The notes: generated from the sequence alone by a model not told the origin. A stretch of DNA of 64,000 bases from Terrabacter sp. Root85 (GCF_001429185.1 NZ_LMIW01000011.1:124001-188000), one strand, 5' to 3'; counted from the first letter of the stretch, positions 18,879-27,100 are shown. Translations and numbers: made by a program.

Positions 18879-19684
18879 CCGAGCCCACCACCCCCTTGAT
18901 GTCGGCGGAATCCGCTGTGCCGCAGCCCGCCCCGCTCGTCTCGGTGTCCGGCCTCGCGAAGTCGTTCGGCGACCACGAGGTGCTCCGGTCGATCGACTTC
19001 GAGGTCGCCCCGGGCAGCGTCACCGTCCTCATCGGCCCTTCCGGTTCGGGCAAGACGACGGTGCTGCGCTCGCTCAACGCGCTCGATGTCGCCGACGCGG
19101 GCGTCGTCCGCATCGGTGAGGTCGAGGTCGACTTCGCGCAGCGTCCGGTGACCAGGCAGCAGGTGGCGACCCTCCGCGCCCAGAGCGGCATGGTCTTCCA
19201 GTCGCACCATCTCTTCCCGCACCTGACGGTGCTCGAGAACGTCACGGCGGGCCCGGTCCTCGCGCAGCGTCGCGACCGATCCGAGGTGGCTGAGGAGGCC
19301 CGCGAGCTGCTGCGGCTCGTCGGGCTCGAGGAGAAGTCCGACGCCTACCCCTACCAGCTCTCCGGCGGGCAGCAGCAGCGCGTCGGCATCGCCCGCGCGC
19401 TCGCGATCAAGCCCAAGCTCATGCTCTTCGACGAGCCGACGTCGGCCCTCGACCCCGAGCTCGTCGGCGAGGTGCTCGTGGTCATGAAGAACCTTGCGGC
19501 ACAGGGCTGGACGATGGTCGTGGTCACGCACGAGATCCGCTTCGCCCAGCAGGTCGCGGACCAGGTGCTCTTCATGGACGGTGGTGTCGTCGTCGAGCGC
19601 GGCACGCCGGACGAGGTGCTGACCCGACCGCGCACCGAGCGCGCCCGCCAGTTCCTGCACCGCATCCTCGACCCGCTCGACTGA
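18875..19684 (+). CDS. Polar amino-acid ABC transporter ATPase
   Basis: 269 residues. Walker A GPSGSGKT at 54-61, Q-loop MVFQSHHLFPHLT, signature LSGGQQQR near 162, Walker B LMLFDEPTSALDPE near 183, H-loop VVTHEIRFA. This is the GlnQ/TcyN type that powers amino-acid uptake. A roughly 20-residue leader precedes the ATPase core. The start overlaps the permease stop (ATGA). A hairpin terminator and a lone GTATGCCG copy follow the stop. Confidence 0.95.
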   Translation: MTEPTTPLMSAESAVPQPAPLVSVSGLAKSFGDHEVLRSIDFEVAPGSVTVLIGPSGSGKTTVLRSLNALDVADAGVVRIGEVEVDFAQRPVTRQQVATLRAQSGMVFQSHHLFPHLTVLENVTAGPVLAQRRDRSEVAEEARELLRLVGLEEKSDAYPYQLSGGQQQRVGIARALAIKPKLMLFDEPTSALDPELVGEVLVVMKNLAAQGWTMVVVTHEIRFAQQVADQVLFMDGGVVVERGTPDEVLTRPRTERARQFLHRILDPLD

Positions 19685-19687
19685 GCG

Positions 19688-19704
19688 GCGCTGCGGCGCA
19701 GCGC
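19688..19704 (+). terminator. Hairpin terminator after the ABC transporter operon
   Basis: GCGCTGC (19688-19694) and GCAGCGC (19698-19704) form a perfect 7-bp stem with a 3-nt loop starting 4 nt after the ATPase stop. No T-run, as is usual in high-GC actinobacteria. Confidence 0.5.
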
Positions 19705-19733
19705 AACCCGAGGACGTATGCCGTCCGGCCGGC

Positions 19734-20447
19734 TCAGGCGATGAGGCCCGCCCGGTCGACGGCGCGCTCCACGACGGTCGCCATCTCGGCGTAGCCGCGG
19801 TCGTTGGGGTGGAACTTGTCCGACGCGAGTCGGCCCCGCCACGACCGGGGCCCGTCACGGCGCATGTCGACGAGGACGAGGTGACCGGCGTCGGCGCGGG
19901 CGCGCAGCATGGCGTCGACGGCGCGGGCCTCGCGGTGCGGGTCGGGCAGGTTCGAGACGAGCGCACCCTCGGGCAGCCGGTCGAGCATCGCCGCGAAGCG
20001 CTCGACGAGCCCACGACGGTGGCGGCGCACGACGACGTCGTTCGAACCGATGACGACCGTGACCAGCGTGGGCGTCTGGCCGTCCGTGGCGAGGGACTCG
20101 AGAGCCGGTAGCTGCCGGTCGAGCACGTCCTCGACCCGCGCGCCGTTGACCCCGAGGTTGACGATGCGGTGGTCCCAGCCGCGCACGGCGAGCCGCTCGC
20201 TCAGCTGCCCGACCCACCCGCGGTCCGGGGCGCTCGCGCCGATGCCCTGCGTCATCGAGTCGCCGAGGGCGACCCACAGCGGCCCGCCACCCGCGGCGGC
20301 CACGCGGTTGTGGGACTCCCACCACCCGGCATACGGCAGCACCTGCTCCTGGACCGAGCGGATGCCGGGGAAGGCCGTCGAGAGCGCCGACAGCACCGGA
20401 CCACGCGGCCGGTCGCTGCGGTTGCTGTAGTCGAAGTCGGGCGCCAC
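19734..20447 (-). CDS. SGNH/GDSL-family esterase or lipase
   Basis: 237 residues, cytoplasmic by sequence. Block I ALGDSMTQGIG holds the nucleophile Ser64; block II has NLGVNGARVEDVL; block III has VVIGSND; block V has DKFHPND with the catalytic Asp-x-x-His. It hydrolyses an ester, substrate unknown. GTG start; a GATGCT hexamer 6 nt upstream suggests a leaderless transcript. It is convergent with the transporter operon and divergent from metB. Confidence 0.9.
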   Translation of the reverse strand: MAPDFDYSNRSDRPRGPVLSALSTAFPGIRSVQEQVLPYAGWWESHNRVAAAGGGPLWVALGDSMTQGIGASAPDRGWVGQLSERLAVRGWDHRIVNLGVNGARVEDVLDRQLPALESLATDGQTPTLVTVVIGSNDVVVRRHRRGLVERFAAMLDRLPEGALVSNLPDPHREARAVDAMLRARADAGHLVLVDMRRDGPRSWRGRLASDKFHPNDRGYAEMATVVERAVDRAGLIA

Positions 20448-20548
20448 GAGGGCAGCATCGCAGACGTCGGTGTGACCTCCGCCGCAGCGCCGCCGTCGCG
20501 GGTGCGCGGCGGAGTCCGACGGGCTTCGGGGGGCCGTGGCTCAGGGCA

Positions 20549-20554
20549 TAGGCT
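20549..20554 (+). promoter_or_regulatory. -10 element, leaderless metB transcript
   Basis: TAGGCT (TANNNT) ends 7 nt before the metB ATG, so transcription should begin at or next to the start codon. Confidence 0.55.
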
Positions 20555-20561
20555 CGTCCTC

Positions 20562-21740
20562 ATGTCTGACGAGCACGGCTTCTCCACACGCGCCATCCAC
20601 GCCGGCCAGGAGGCCGACGAGCTCACCGGAGCGGTGGTGCCCCCGATCTACCAGGTCTCGACCTACAAGCAGGACGGCATCGGCGGCTTCCGCAACGGCT
20701 ACGAGTACAGCCGGTCGGCCAACCCGACCCGCACCGCGCTCGAGGAGTGCATCGCCGCGCTCGAGGGCGGCAGCCGCGGCTTCGCCTTCGCGTCCGGCCT
20801 CGCCGGCCAGGACACGGTCGCCCGCGCTCTGCTCGTCCCCGGCGACCACGTCGTCGTCCCGAACGACGCCTACGGCGGCACGTACCGCTACTTCAACAAG
20901 GTCGCGAAGCCCCAGGGCATCGAGCACTCCATCGCCAACATGGGCGACCTCGAGGCGGTCCGTGCCGCGATCCTTCCCGGGCAGACGAAGATGGTCTGGG
21001 TCGAGACCCCGACCAACCCGCTGCTCGGCATCGCCGACATCGAGGCCATCGCCGCGATCGCCCACGAGGCGGGCGCCGTGCTCGTCGTCGACAACACGTT
21101 CGCGACGGCCTACCTCCAGAGCCCGCTCGCGCTCGGCGCCGACGTCGTGACGCACTCGACGACGAAGTACTCCGGCGGCCACAGCGACGTCGTCGGGGGT
21201 GCCGTCGTGACGGCCAGGAGCATCAGGGTGCCCGGCTACGAGGACGCCGAGGAGCGGATCGCCTTCCACCAGAACAGCATCGGCGGCGTCGCCGGGCCGT
21301 TCGACTCGTGGCTGACCCTGCGCGGGCTCAAGACCCTCGCCATCCGCATGGAGCGCCACTGCGACAACGCCGAGAAGGTCGTCGAGTTCCTCGAGGGCCA
21401 CGACGGCGTCTCCCAGGTGCTCTACCCGGGGCTGCCCGGCCACGCCAACCACGACGTCGCCGCGCGCCAGATGAAGCGCTTCGGCGGCATGGTCAGCTTC
21501 CGGATGCGTCGCGGTGAGGACGCCGCCGTCAAGGCGTGCGCGGCCGTGAGCCTCTGGACCCTGGGCGAGTCGCTCGGCGGTGTCGAGTCGCTCATCGAGC
21601 ACCCGGGTCGCATGACGCACGCGAGCGTCGCCGGCACCGAGCTCGAGGTGCCGTCCGACCTCATCCGCCTCTCGGTCGGCATCGAGGACGTCGACGACCT
21701 CATCGCCGACCTGCGCGAGGCGCTCGACATCCACGGCTGA
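20562..21740 (+). CDS. metB: Cystathionine gamma-synthase/lyase (PLP enzyme)
   Basis: 392 residues. Cys/Met-metabolism PLP enzyme: SANPTRTALEECIAALEGG, the VWVETPTNPLLGI region, and the PLP lysine K202 in HSTTKYSGGHSD. It joins O-succinyl- or O-acetylhomoserine with cysteine to cystathionine, or performs the reverse gamma-elimination; sequence alone does not separate these. In M. tuberculosis metB (Rv1079) is likewise next to greA, supporting metB. The ATG sits 7 nt after a TAGGCT hexamer. The following mutL-like gene starts 30 nt downstream and may be co-transcribed. Confidence 0.93.
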   Translation: MSDEHGFSTRAIHAGQEADELTGAVVPPIYQVSTYKQDGIGGFRNGYEYSRSANPTRTALEECIAALEGGSRGFAFASGLAGQDTVARALLVPGDHVVVPNDAYGGTYRYFNKVAKPQGIEHSIANMGDLEAVRAAILPGQTKMVWVETPTNPLLGIADIEAIAAIAHEAGAVLVVDNTFATAYLQSPLALGADVVTHSTTKYSGGHSDVVGGAVVTARSIRVPGYEDAEERIAFHQNSIGGVAGPFDSWLTLRGLKTLAIRMERHCDNAEKVVEFLEGHDGVSQVLYPGLPGHANHDVAARQMKRFGGMVSFRMRRGEDAAVKACAAVSLWTLGESLGGVESLIEHPGRMTHASVAGTELEVPSDLIRLSVGIEDVDDLIADLREALDIHG

Positions 21741-21770
21741 CCGCTCCGGGCCACGAGACCACCACCGCGC

Positions 21771-23120
21771 ATGACGATCCTCGCCGTCGACTTCGGGTCG
21801 ACGTTCACCAAGGGCGCCCTCCTCGCCGACGACGGCGCCGTGCTCGGCACGGCGTCGACCCCGACGACCGGAACACAGGGGAGCGGTGACATCCTCGACG
21901 GCTACCGGACGCTGCGCGACGAGCTGGACGTCCCCGCCGACGCGACGGTGCGGGCCTGCTCGAGCGCGGGAGGTGGGCTGCGGCTCGCCGTCGTCGGCTA
22001 CGAGCGCACCGTCACGGCCCAGGCCGGGCACCGGGTCGGGCTGTCCGCCGGGGCCAAGGTCGTCCACGTCGCGGCCGGGGAGCTGACGACCGCCGACGTC
22101 GCGGGCATCCGCGCGTCCCGGCCCGACATGATCCTGCTCGTCGGCGGCACCGACGGCGGCAACAGCAACGTCCTACTGCACAACGCCGCCCGGCTCGCCA
22201 AGGGCGCCATCGGCGGACACGGGGCGCACGCCGTGCCGGTCGTCGTCGCCGGCAACGTCGACGCGCGCGACGAGGCGGCGGCCGTCCTCGCGACGACGGG
22301 CCGGCCGACGGTCCTCGCCGAGAACGTCCTCCCGCAGATCGGGGTCATCGCGCCGGAGTCGGCACGCGCCGCGATCCGCGCCGCGTTCCTGCGCCACGTC
22401 ATCGGTGGCAAGGGGCTGTCGCGTGACCCGGCCTTCGCCGCGATGGTCGAGGCCGCGACCCCCGACGTCGTCCTGCGCGGCGTCGAGGTGCTGGCCTCGG
22501 TGACCGACGGCGGCGACGTCCTCGTCGTCGACATCGGCGGTGCGACGACCGACGTCTACTCCTGCCTGACCCCCGAGGGCGAGGACGCCGGCCTGCGCAA
22601 GGACGTCGTGGCCCCGCTGTGGCACGCCCGCACCGTCGAGGGCGACCTCGGCATGCGGTGGAACGCCGAGCACGTCGTCGAGGCCGCCGTGGCCGAGCAC
22701 CTGCTCGACACCGTCGCCGACCCCGACGCCCTGACCGCGTATGCCGCCCGCGTCCACGAGCGTCCCGGCTCCCTCCCCGTGGACGACGCCGAGCGCGCCC
22801 TCGACCTCGAGCTCGCGCGGCTGGCGGCGCTCGTCGCGGTGCGCCGGCACGCACGCCCGGCCCAGCCGACGGAGTCGCCGCGACCGCTCGCGAACGTGAC
22901 GGCGCTCGTCGGGTCCGGGGGAGTGCTGCGCCACACCGACGCGGCCGGGCGCGACCACGTGCTCGGCGCGGTCCTCGCCGACCACGCCGGTGGCTGGAAG
23001 GTGCCGCGCGCCGCCCGCGCGACGGTCGACACGGCATACCTCCTCTTCGCGGCCGGCCTGCTCGCCGACGACCCCGACGAGGGCCACCTCGCCCGAGCCG
23101 TAGCCACCCAAACCCTCTAA
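21771..23120 (+). CDS. MutL/GlmL-family ATPase, glutamate-mutase-associated
   Basis: 449 residues with an actin-like ASKHA fold. Phosphate loop 1 is VDFGSTFTKGA at the N-terminus, the adenosine/phosphate 2 loop is VVDIGGATTDVYS (about 248-260), and VGGTDGGNSNVLL and LVGSGGVLRHT are family hallmarks. Known members lie beside glmS/glmE (B12-dependent glutamate mutase) and are thought to reactivate it, but no mutase subunit is present here. Its stop codon is followed at once, with no gap, by the 32-bp repeat array. This is the MutL of glutamate mutase, not the DNA-mismatch-repair MutL. Confidence 0.85.
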   Translation: MTILAVDFGSTFTKGALLADDGAVLGTASTPTTGTQGSGDILDGYRTLRDELDVPADATVRACSSAGGGLRLAVVGYERTVTAQAGHRVGLSAGAKVVHVAAGELTTADVAGIRASRPDMILLVGGTDGGNSNVLLHNAARLAKGAIGGHGAHAVPVVVAGNVDARDEAAAVLATTGRPTVLAENVLPQIGVIAPESARAAIRAAFLRHVIGGKGLSRDPAFAAMVEAATPDVVLRGVEVLASVTDGGDVLVVDIGGATTDVYSCLTPEGEDAGLRKDVVAPLWHARTVEGDLGMRWNAEHVVEAAVAEHLLDTVADPDALTAYAARVHERPGSLPVDDAERALDLELARLAALVAVRRHARPAQPTESPRPLANVTALVGSGGVLRHTDAAGRDHVLGAVLADHAGGWKVPRAARATVDTAYLLFAAGLLADDPDEGHLARAVATQTL

Positions 23121-23210
23121 CCGTCGAAAGGCCAACGTTTGCGGGTGCTGACCCGTCGAGGGGCCAACGTTTGCGGGTGCTGACCCGTCGAAAGGCCAAC
23201 GTTTGCGGGC
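23121..23210. repeat. Left 32-bp-period repeat array (three units)
   Basis: Three units start at 23121, 23153 and 23185, exactly 32 bp apart. All share GTCGA--GGCCAACGTTTGCGGG; unit 2 has GGG where the others have AAG after CGA. The roughly 7-nt linkers (TGCTGAC) are the same, so this is not a CRISPR. The array starts on the base after the MutL stop. An inverted copy of the array lies on the far side of the next gene. Confidence 0.9.
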
Positions 23211-23287
23211 ACCAACGGTTGTCCACACCTCTTTGGCCGCAGCCGCCGTGACGCACAGGTGACCCGACGGGCGTCGCGCGACGTGCC

Positions 23288-24298
23288 ATGGCGCCGGACC
23301 GTCTGGGCATGGAAGCCCAAGCACTGCCACCCGACCTGCTCACTCGTCCCTTCAGGACGTCGGAGGCACTCCGACGGGGAGTGACACCCTCTCGACTGCG
23401 TGCCGACGACCTGTGGACCCCGACACCGGGCGTCCGCACCGTCGAGATTCCGATGACGCTGCTCGAGCGTACGTATGCGTTCGCCGCCGCGGCGCCCCAG
23501 GAGTTCGCCTTCGCGCACGCCACGGCGGCTCGTCTCCTCGGGATCCCGCTGCCGTACGCGCTCGACGAGGATCCGCACATCCACATCGTCACGCGCACCG
23601 ATGCCAATCGGATCCGGCGCGGCGAGGTGATGGGCCACCGCGGTCTGGAGTCGCGAGGGGTCGTCGAGGTTCACGGTCTTCCGGTCGTCGGTCCTGCGGA
23701 CACGTGGGCGGACCTCGGGGAGTACGTCGGTGCCGGACTCCCGGTTGGCCTCGATGACCTCATCGTTGCGGGCGATGCGGCAGCAAACCTCCTCGGGGAG
23801 GTCGCCCCGCTCAAGCGGGCCGTCGAGGCGAGGGTGCGGCCCCGTGGCAAGGTGACCCTGACGTTCGCCCTGCCACGGGTGCGGCTCGGAGCGTGGTCGC
23901 CCATGGAGACCCGTAGCCGTCTGATGGTCACTCGGGCAGGACTTCCGGAGCCTCGTCACAACCGCCCGGTGGTCAGTCACACCGGCGAGTGGCTCGGGTT
24001 CGGCGACCTCGTCTGGGAGGAGCAACGTGTTGTGGGGGAGTACATGGGCGTCGAGTTCCACACTCGCTCACGGGACAAGGTCCATGACGGTCTCCGCCGT
24101 GACCGGGTCGAGCGAGGCGACTGGGCCGTCGTCGAGATCGTCTCTGCCGACGTGTTCGAGCACGAAGCCCGTGCCGCGAAGCTGCGCGAGATCGCCGGCT
24201 GCCTGGGGGTCAACGCTCACGTGCTGGACGTGATTGCCGCCGCGCCGCAGTTCTTCGCGCCTGCTCAGTTCGCTCGGCCTCGCCGTCGACGGTCTTAG
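23288..24298 (+). CDS. AbiEi-like / Vsr-DUF559-like protein inside repeat arrays
   Basis: 336 residues. The N-terminus (RPFRTSEALRRGVTPSRLRADDLWTPTPGV) resembles the winged-helix start of AbiEi-type antitoxins. The C-terminal third (SPMETRSRLMVTRAGLPEP, then GFGDLVWEEQRVVGEYMG and FHTR, about 203-260) resembles the Vsr/DUF559 branch of the PD-(D/E)XK nuclease fold: D-x-x-W ... E-Y-x-G-x-x-x-H. The usual active-site Asp/Lys after the Glu is not obvious, so catalysis is uncertain. Base composition is visibly less GC-rich than the neighbours and the gene splits the metB/mutL-greA block, both signs of transfer. ATG at 23309 is an alternative start. Function unknown. Confidence 0.75.
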   Translation: MAPDRLGMEAQALPPDLLTRPFRTSEALRRGVTPSRLRADDLWTPTPGVRTVEIPMTLLERTYAFAAAAPQEFAFAHATAARLLGIPLPYALDEDPHIHIVTRTDANRIRRGEVMGHRGLESRGVVEVHGLPVVGPADTWADLGEYVGAGLPVGLDDLIVAGDAAANLLGEVAPLKRAVEARVRPRGKVTLTFALPRVRLGAWSPMETRSRLMVTRAGLPEPRHNRPVVSHTGEWLGFGDLVWEEQRVVGEYMGVEFHTRSRDKVHDGLRRDRVERGDWAVVEIVSADVFEHEARAAKLREIAGCLGVNAHVLDVIAAAPQFFAPAQFARPRRRRS

Positions 24299-24304
24299 CG
24301 GTGG

Positions 24305-24396
24305 GCAACCGCGATCATTGGCCTTTCGACGGTCAGGGACCCGCGAACTCTGGCCTTTCGACGCTTGGGGACCCGCGAACTTTGGCCTTTCGACGG
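24305..24396. repeat. Right 32-bp-period repeat array (three units, inverted)
   Basis: Three units in opposite orientation to the left array, with their CGACG ends at 24327, 24359 and 24391, again 32 bp apart. The shared core on the plus strand is GGCCTTTCGACG preceded by CCCGCGAAC; the unit nearest the gene is the most diverged. The first unit begins 6 nt after the stop of the AbiEi-like gene. Confidence 0.9.
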
Positions 24397-24413
24397 GTGA
24401 GGGTGGGGATGTG

Positions 24414-24453
24414 CGAGCGGGCCGGCCCCTCCGTGGAGGGGCCGACCCGCTCG
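24414..24453 (-). terminator. Terminator hairpin of greA
   Basis: CGAGCGGG (24414-24421) pairs with 24446-24453 and GGCCCCTCC (24424-24432) with 24435-24443, one mismatch in about 18 bp. It lies 18 nt beyond the greA stop codon on the minus strand and separates it from the repeat array. Confidence 0.65.
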
Positions 24454-24471
24454 GTCAGGCGTCTGCGGTGC

Positions 24472-24957
24472 TCAGCCGGTGTAGGGCTTCGCGGCGATGA
24501 TCTTGACGCCGATGGTCTTGCCGTTGGGGGCGACGTAGCTCGTGCTGTCGCCGACGCTCTTGCCGTTGATGGCGGCGCCCATGGCGGACTTCTCGGAGAA
24601 GACCTGCAGGTCGGAGCCGTCGGCGATCTCGCGGTTGCCGAGCAGGAACGTCTCCTCGTCGCCGAAGATCTCGACGGTCACGAGCATGCCGGGCTCGACG
24701 ACGCCGTCGTCGGGGGGCGTCTCGCCGATCGTCGCGTTCTGGAGCAGCTCGGTGAGCTGGCGGATGCGGGCCTCCATCTTGCCCTGCTCCTCGCGGGCGG
24801 CGTGGTAGCCGCCGTTCTCCTTGAGGTCGCCCTCCTCGCGGGCCTCCTCGATCTTGTGCGCGATCTCGATGCGACCTTCGCCCGTCAGCTGGTCGAGCTC
24901 CGCCTTGAGGCGGTCGTGGGCCTCCTGGGTCAGGAAGCCAGAGGCAGTCTCGGTCAC
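24472..24957 (-). CDS. greA: Transcription elongation factor GreA
   Basis: 161 residues, the normal GreA length. The N-terminal coiled coil (about 10-80) ends in the acidic loop EEAREEGDLKENGGYHAAREEQG that enters the RNA polymerase secondary channel to stimulate cleavage of backtracked RNA; the C-terminal FKBP-like domain has VEIFGDEETF and SEKSAMGAAINGK. The GTG start at 24957 is preceded by AAGGAG at 8-nt spacing; longer in-frame extensions upstream are unlikely to be translated. The neighbours DUF4307 and mca match the mycobacterial order Rv1080c-Rv1081c-Rv1082. Confidence 0.96.
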   Translation of the reverse strand: MTETASGFLTQEAHDRLKAELDQLTGEGRIEIAHKIEEAREEGDLKENGGYHAAREEQGKMEARIRQLTELLQNATIGETPPDDGVVEPGMLVTVEIFGDEETFLLGNREIADGSDLQVFSEKSAMGAAINGKSVGDSTSYVAPNGKTIGVKIIAAKPYTG

Positions 24958-24979
24958 GGTGTCACTCCTTGGAAGAACA

Positions 24980-25006
24980 GCGCCCACGCGGTGCTCGCGT
25001 GGGCGC
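24980..25006 (-). promoter_or_regulatory. Hairpin in the greA leader
   Basis: GCGCCCACGCG (24980-24990) and its complement (24996-25006) make a perfect 11-bp stem with a 5-nt loop. It sits about 22-48 nt upstream of the greA GTG, just before the ribosome site, with a seven-T run on its 5' side on the minus strand. It could affect translation or transcript stability. Confidence 0.45.
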
Positions 25007-25166
25007 CTGCACAAAAAAATGGGCCCGAACCGTGGTGTCGTCGACTCGTGATGCCGGTCGGCGACGGGTCCGGACCCTGGATGAAGCAACAAGGATAACA
25101 AAATGAGCGGCAAACGCGCAGTTCACGCGGCATTTTCGCGCCGGGCGACCACCGTGGCGTCCCCGC

Positions 25167-25538
25167 TCAGGAGCAGGACTTGACCTGGCCGGTCACCGCG
25201 CGCGACGTCGTGCGGAGCGTCACCGACTCGTTCGTCGTCTCCTCGGCGCTCGCCGGCACCTGCACGGTGCTCGTCCCGACGGGCGCGAAGTCGCGCGACA
25301 GCGCCTCGACCGTGCAGGTCAGGGCCGTGCCGCCCGGGCGGTAGACCTGGAAGTCGACGCGCACCTGCTGGTCGCTGACCACCTTGTAGCCGAAGGTCTG
25401 CCACGTCGGCTGCCCCAGCGTGGATGACAGGCCGAACCAGATCGCGAGGCCGACACCGGCGAGGATGCCGACCGTGCCGACGACCCACCACTTCAGCTGG
25501 CCGGGGGCGGGGCGGGGCAGGGTCGTGCGGGACGGCAT
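25167..25538 (-). CDS. DUF4307 single-pass membrane protein
   Basis: 123 residues. One membrane helix near the N-terminus (WWVVGTVGILAGVGLAIWFGL, about 17-37), then an external domain with a Cys in TALTCTVEAL and a C-terminal Cys (VKSCS). The family is conserved in actinobacteria beside mca and greA (Rv1081c in M. tuberculosis); its role is unknown, and a link to mycothiol chemistry is only suggested by position. The start ATG at 25536-25538 overlaps a GTATGCCG motif; ATG at 25568 would add ten residues. It is divergent from mca. Confidence 0.8.
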   Translation of the reverse strand: MPSRTTLPRPAPGQLKWWVVGTVGILAGVGLAIWFGLSSTLGQPTWQTFGYKVVSDQQVRVDFQVYRPGGTALTCTVEALSRDFAPVGTSTVQVPASAEETTNESVTLRTTSRAVTGQVKSCS

Positions 25539-25718
25539 ACGGAGTCCTGGCGGTTCGAGCCCGCGCATCGTCAGGTGCGAGGGAGTGAGAGGATGGCGGA
25601 CGGGTCCAGTGTCTCCCATGGCACGGCGCGAGCTGCACGGACCCGGACGCCGAGGGGCACCGGACACCACCAGCCACCCGCGTCCCACCCACGAAACTGA
25701 CGACGAACAGGGAGCCAC

Positions 25719-26768
25719 GTGGCCGAGGGCATGCGTTTGATGGCGGTGCACGCGCACCCCGACGACGAGTCGAGCAAGGGCGCCGCGACGACGGCCAGGT
25801 ACGTCGCCGCCGGCACCTCCGTCATGGTCGTGTCGTGCACGGGCGGCGAGCGCGGCGACATCCTCAACGAGAAGCTGAAGGACGACCCGCACATCCTGCG
25901 CGACATCGCCCAGGTGCGCCGCGACGAGATGAAGGCCGCGCAGGAGGTGCTCGGCTGCGAGCACACGTGGCTCGGCTTCGTCGACTCCGGTCTGCCGGAG
26001 GGCGACCCGCTGCCGCCGCTGCCCGACGGCTGCTTCGGTCTCGAGGACATCGACGTGACCACCGAGGCGCTCGTCCGGGTCATCCGCGCGTGGCGACCGC
26101 ACGTCATGACGACGTACGACGAGAAGGGTGGCTACCCCCACCCCGACCACATCATGTGCCACACGGTCTCCATGGCGGCCTTCGAGGCGGCGGGCGACCC
26201 GGCCCGCTACCCGCACGCCGGCGAGCCGTGGCAGCCGCTCAAGATCTACTACAACGGCGGCTGGTCCAAGGACCGCCTCGAGGCGATCCACGACGCGATG
26301 CTCGCCGAGGGACTCGAGAGCCCGTATGCCGAGTGGCTGGCCAACTGGAAGCCGCGTCGTTCCGGACGCCCCACGACGACGATCGCCTGCGGCGAGTTCT
26401 TCGAGACCCGTGACCGTGCGCTCATGGCGCACGCGACGCAGGTCGACCCCGACGGCTTCTGGTTCCAGGTGCCGCTCGAGATCCAGACGCGGGTCTGGGG
26501 CGTCGAGGAGTTCGAGGCCGCCCTGTCCTACGTCGAGATCGCCGACGGGGAGGACGACCTCTTCGCCGGGCTGGGAACCCCCGCAGAGGCCGACGCGCTC
26601 GCGACCCGCACCGACCTCGAGCTCGTCCACGACGGCCGGGTCACCGACGCGCCCGAGCCCGAGGAGGCCGAGCAGGAGTCCGGTCGCGCCCACGGCGACA
26701 GCTCCGACACGCACACCGACGAGGACGACGACGCCGACAGCGACAGCGAGAAGGCGGACGCGCGATGA
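25719..26768 (+). CDS. mca: Mycothiol S-conjugate amidase Mca
   Basis: 349 residues, LmbE/PIG-L deacetylase fold. The zinc ligands are in AHAHPDDE (H13, D16) and YPHPDH (about 142-145). Mca cleaves mycothiol S-conjugates of toxins and antibiotics, so the organism makes mycothiol. The signatures SCTGGERGDILN and LGCEHTWLGFVDSGLPEG are those of Mca rather than MshB. GTG start at 25719 after GGGAG. The last 50 residues are an acidic, disordered tail (EDDDADSDSEKAD). The stop overlaps the next ATG (ATGA). Confidence 0.95.
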   Translation: MAEGMRLMAVHAHPDDESSKGAATTARYVAAGTSVMVVSCTGGERGDILNEKLKDDPHILRDIAQVRRDEMKAAQEVLGCEHTWLGFVDSGLPEGDPLPPLPDGCFGLEDIDVTTEALVRVIRAWRPHVMTTYDEKGGYPHPDHIMCHTVSMAAFEAAGDPARYPHAGEPWQPLKIYYNGGWSKDRLEAIHDAMLAEGLESPYAEWLANWKPRRSGRPTTTIACGEFFETRDRALMAHATQVDPDGFWFQVPLEIQTRVWGVEEFEAALSYVEIADGEDDLFAGLGTPAEADALATRTDLELVHDGRVTDAPEPEEAEQESGRAHGDSSDTHTDEDDDADSDSEKADAR

Positions 26769-27037
26769 GCGGCGGCGGCAACCTCCCGATCGGGCCCGGC
26801 ATCTGGGGCTTCATCGCGTTCTTCGTGCTCGCGATCGCGCTGTGGTTCCTCGTGCGCAACATGAACAGCCGGCTGCGTCGGATGGCCTACCGCGACCGGG
26901 ACCGGGCCGAGCAGTTCGCCGCGGACGCCGACGTCGTCGGCACGAAGGACGAGCCAGCGACGGCCGGCACGCCGGACCCCGACGTGGACGAGCCGGGCGA
27001 CGACCCTCGCCCGGACGGCGAGACGCCCCGCCCCTGA
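26765..27037 (+). CDS. Small membrane protein coupled to mca (Rv1083-like)
   Basis: 90 residues. A single helix (GIWGFIAFFVLAIALWFLV, about 13-31) is followed by a basic patch (RNMNSRLRRM) and an acidic, proline-rich cytoplasmic tail. Its start overlaps the mca stop. M. tuberculosis has a small membrane protein gene (Rv1083) in the same place after mca, so this is a conserved companion. Function unknown; it could tether Mca to the membrane (inference). Confidence 0.8.
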   Translation: MSGGGNLPIGPGIWGFIAFFVLAIALWFLVRNMNSRLRRMAYRDRDRAEQFAADADVVGTKDEPATAGTPDPDVDEPGDDPRPDGETPRP

Positions 27038-27071
27038 GACGCAGCGGACGGCGTACGCCCTCGGACACGAC

Positions 27072-27100
27072 GAACGCCCCGGCACGGTGCCGGGGCGTTC
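27072..27100. terminator. Bidirectional terminator between mca operon and trhA
   Basis: A 14-bp perfect inverted repeat (27072-27085 with 27087-27100, for example GAACGCCCC against GGGGCGTTC). It lies between the stop at 27037 and the trhA stop at 27140 on the other strand. The transcript from either side would form a strong hairpin. Confidence 0.75.

Noticed and set aside
23121-24396. CRISPR array
   Set aside because: The period is regular, but linkers of about 7 nt are near-identical or very short, there are no 30-40 nt unique spacers, the arrays are inverted around a gene, and no cas gene is present.
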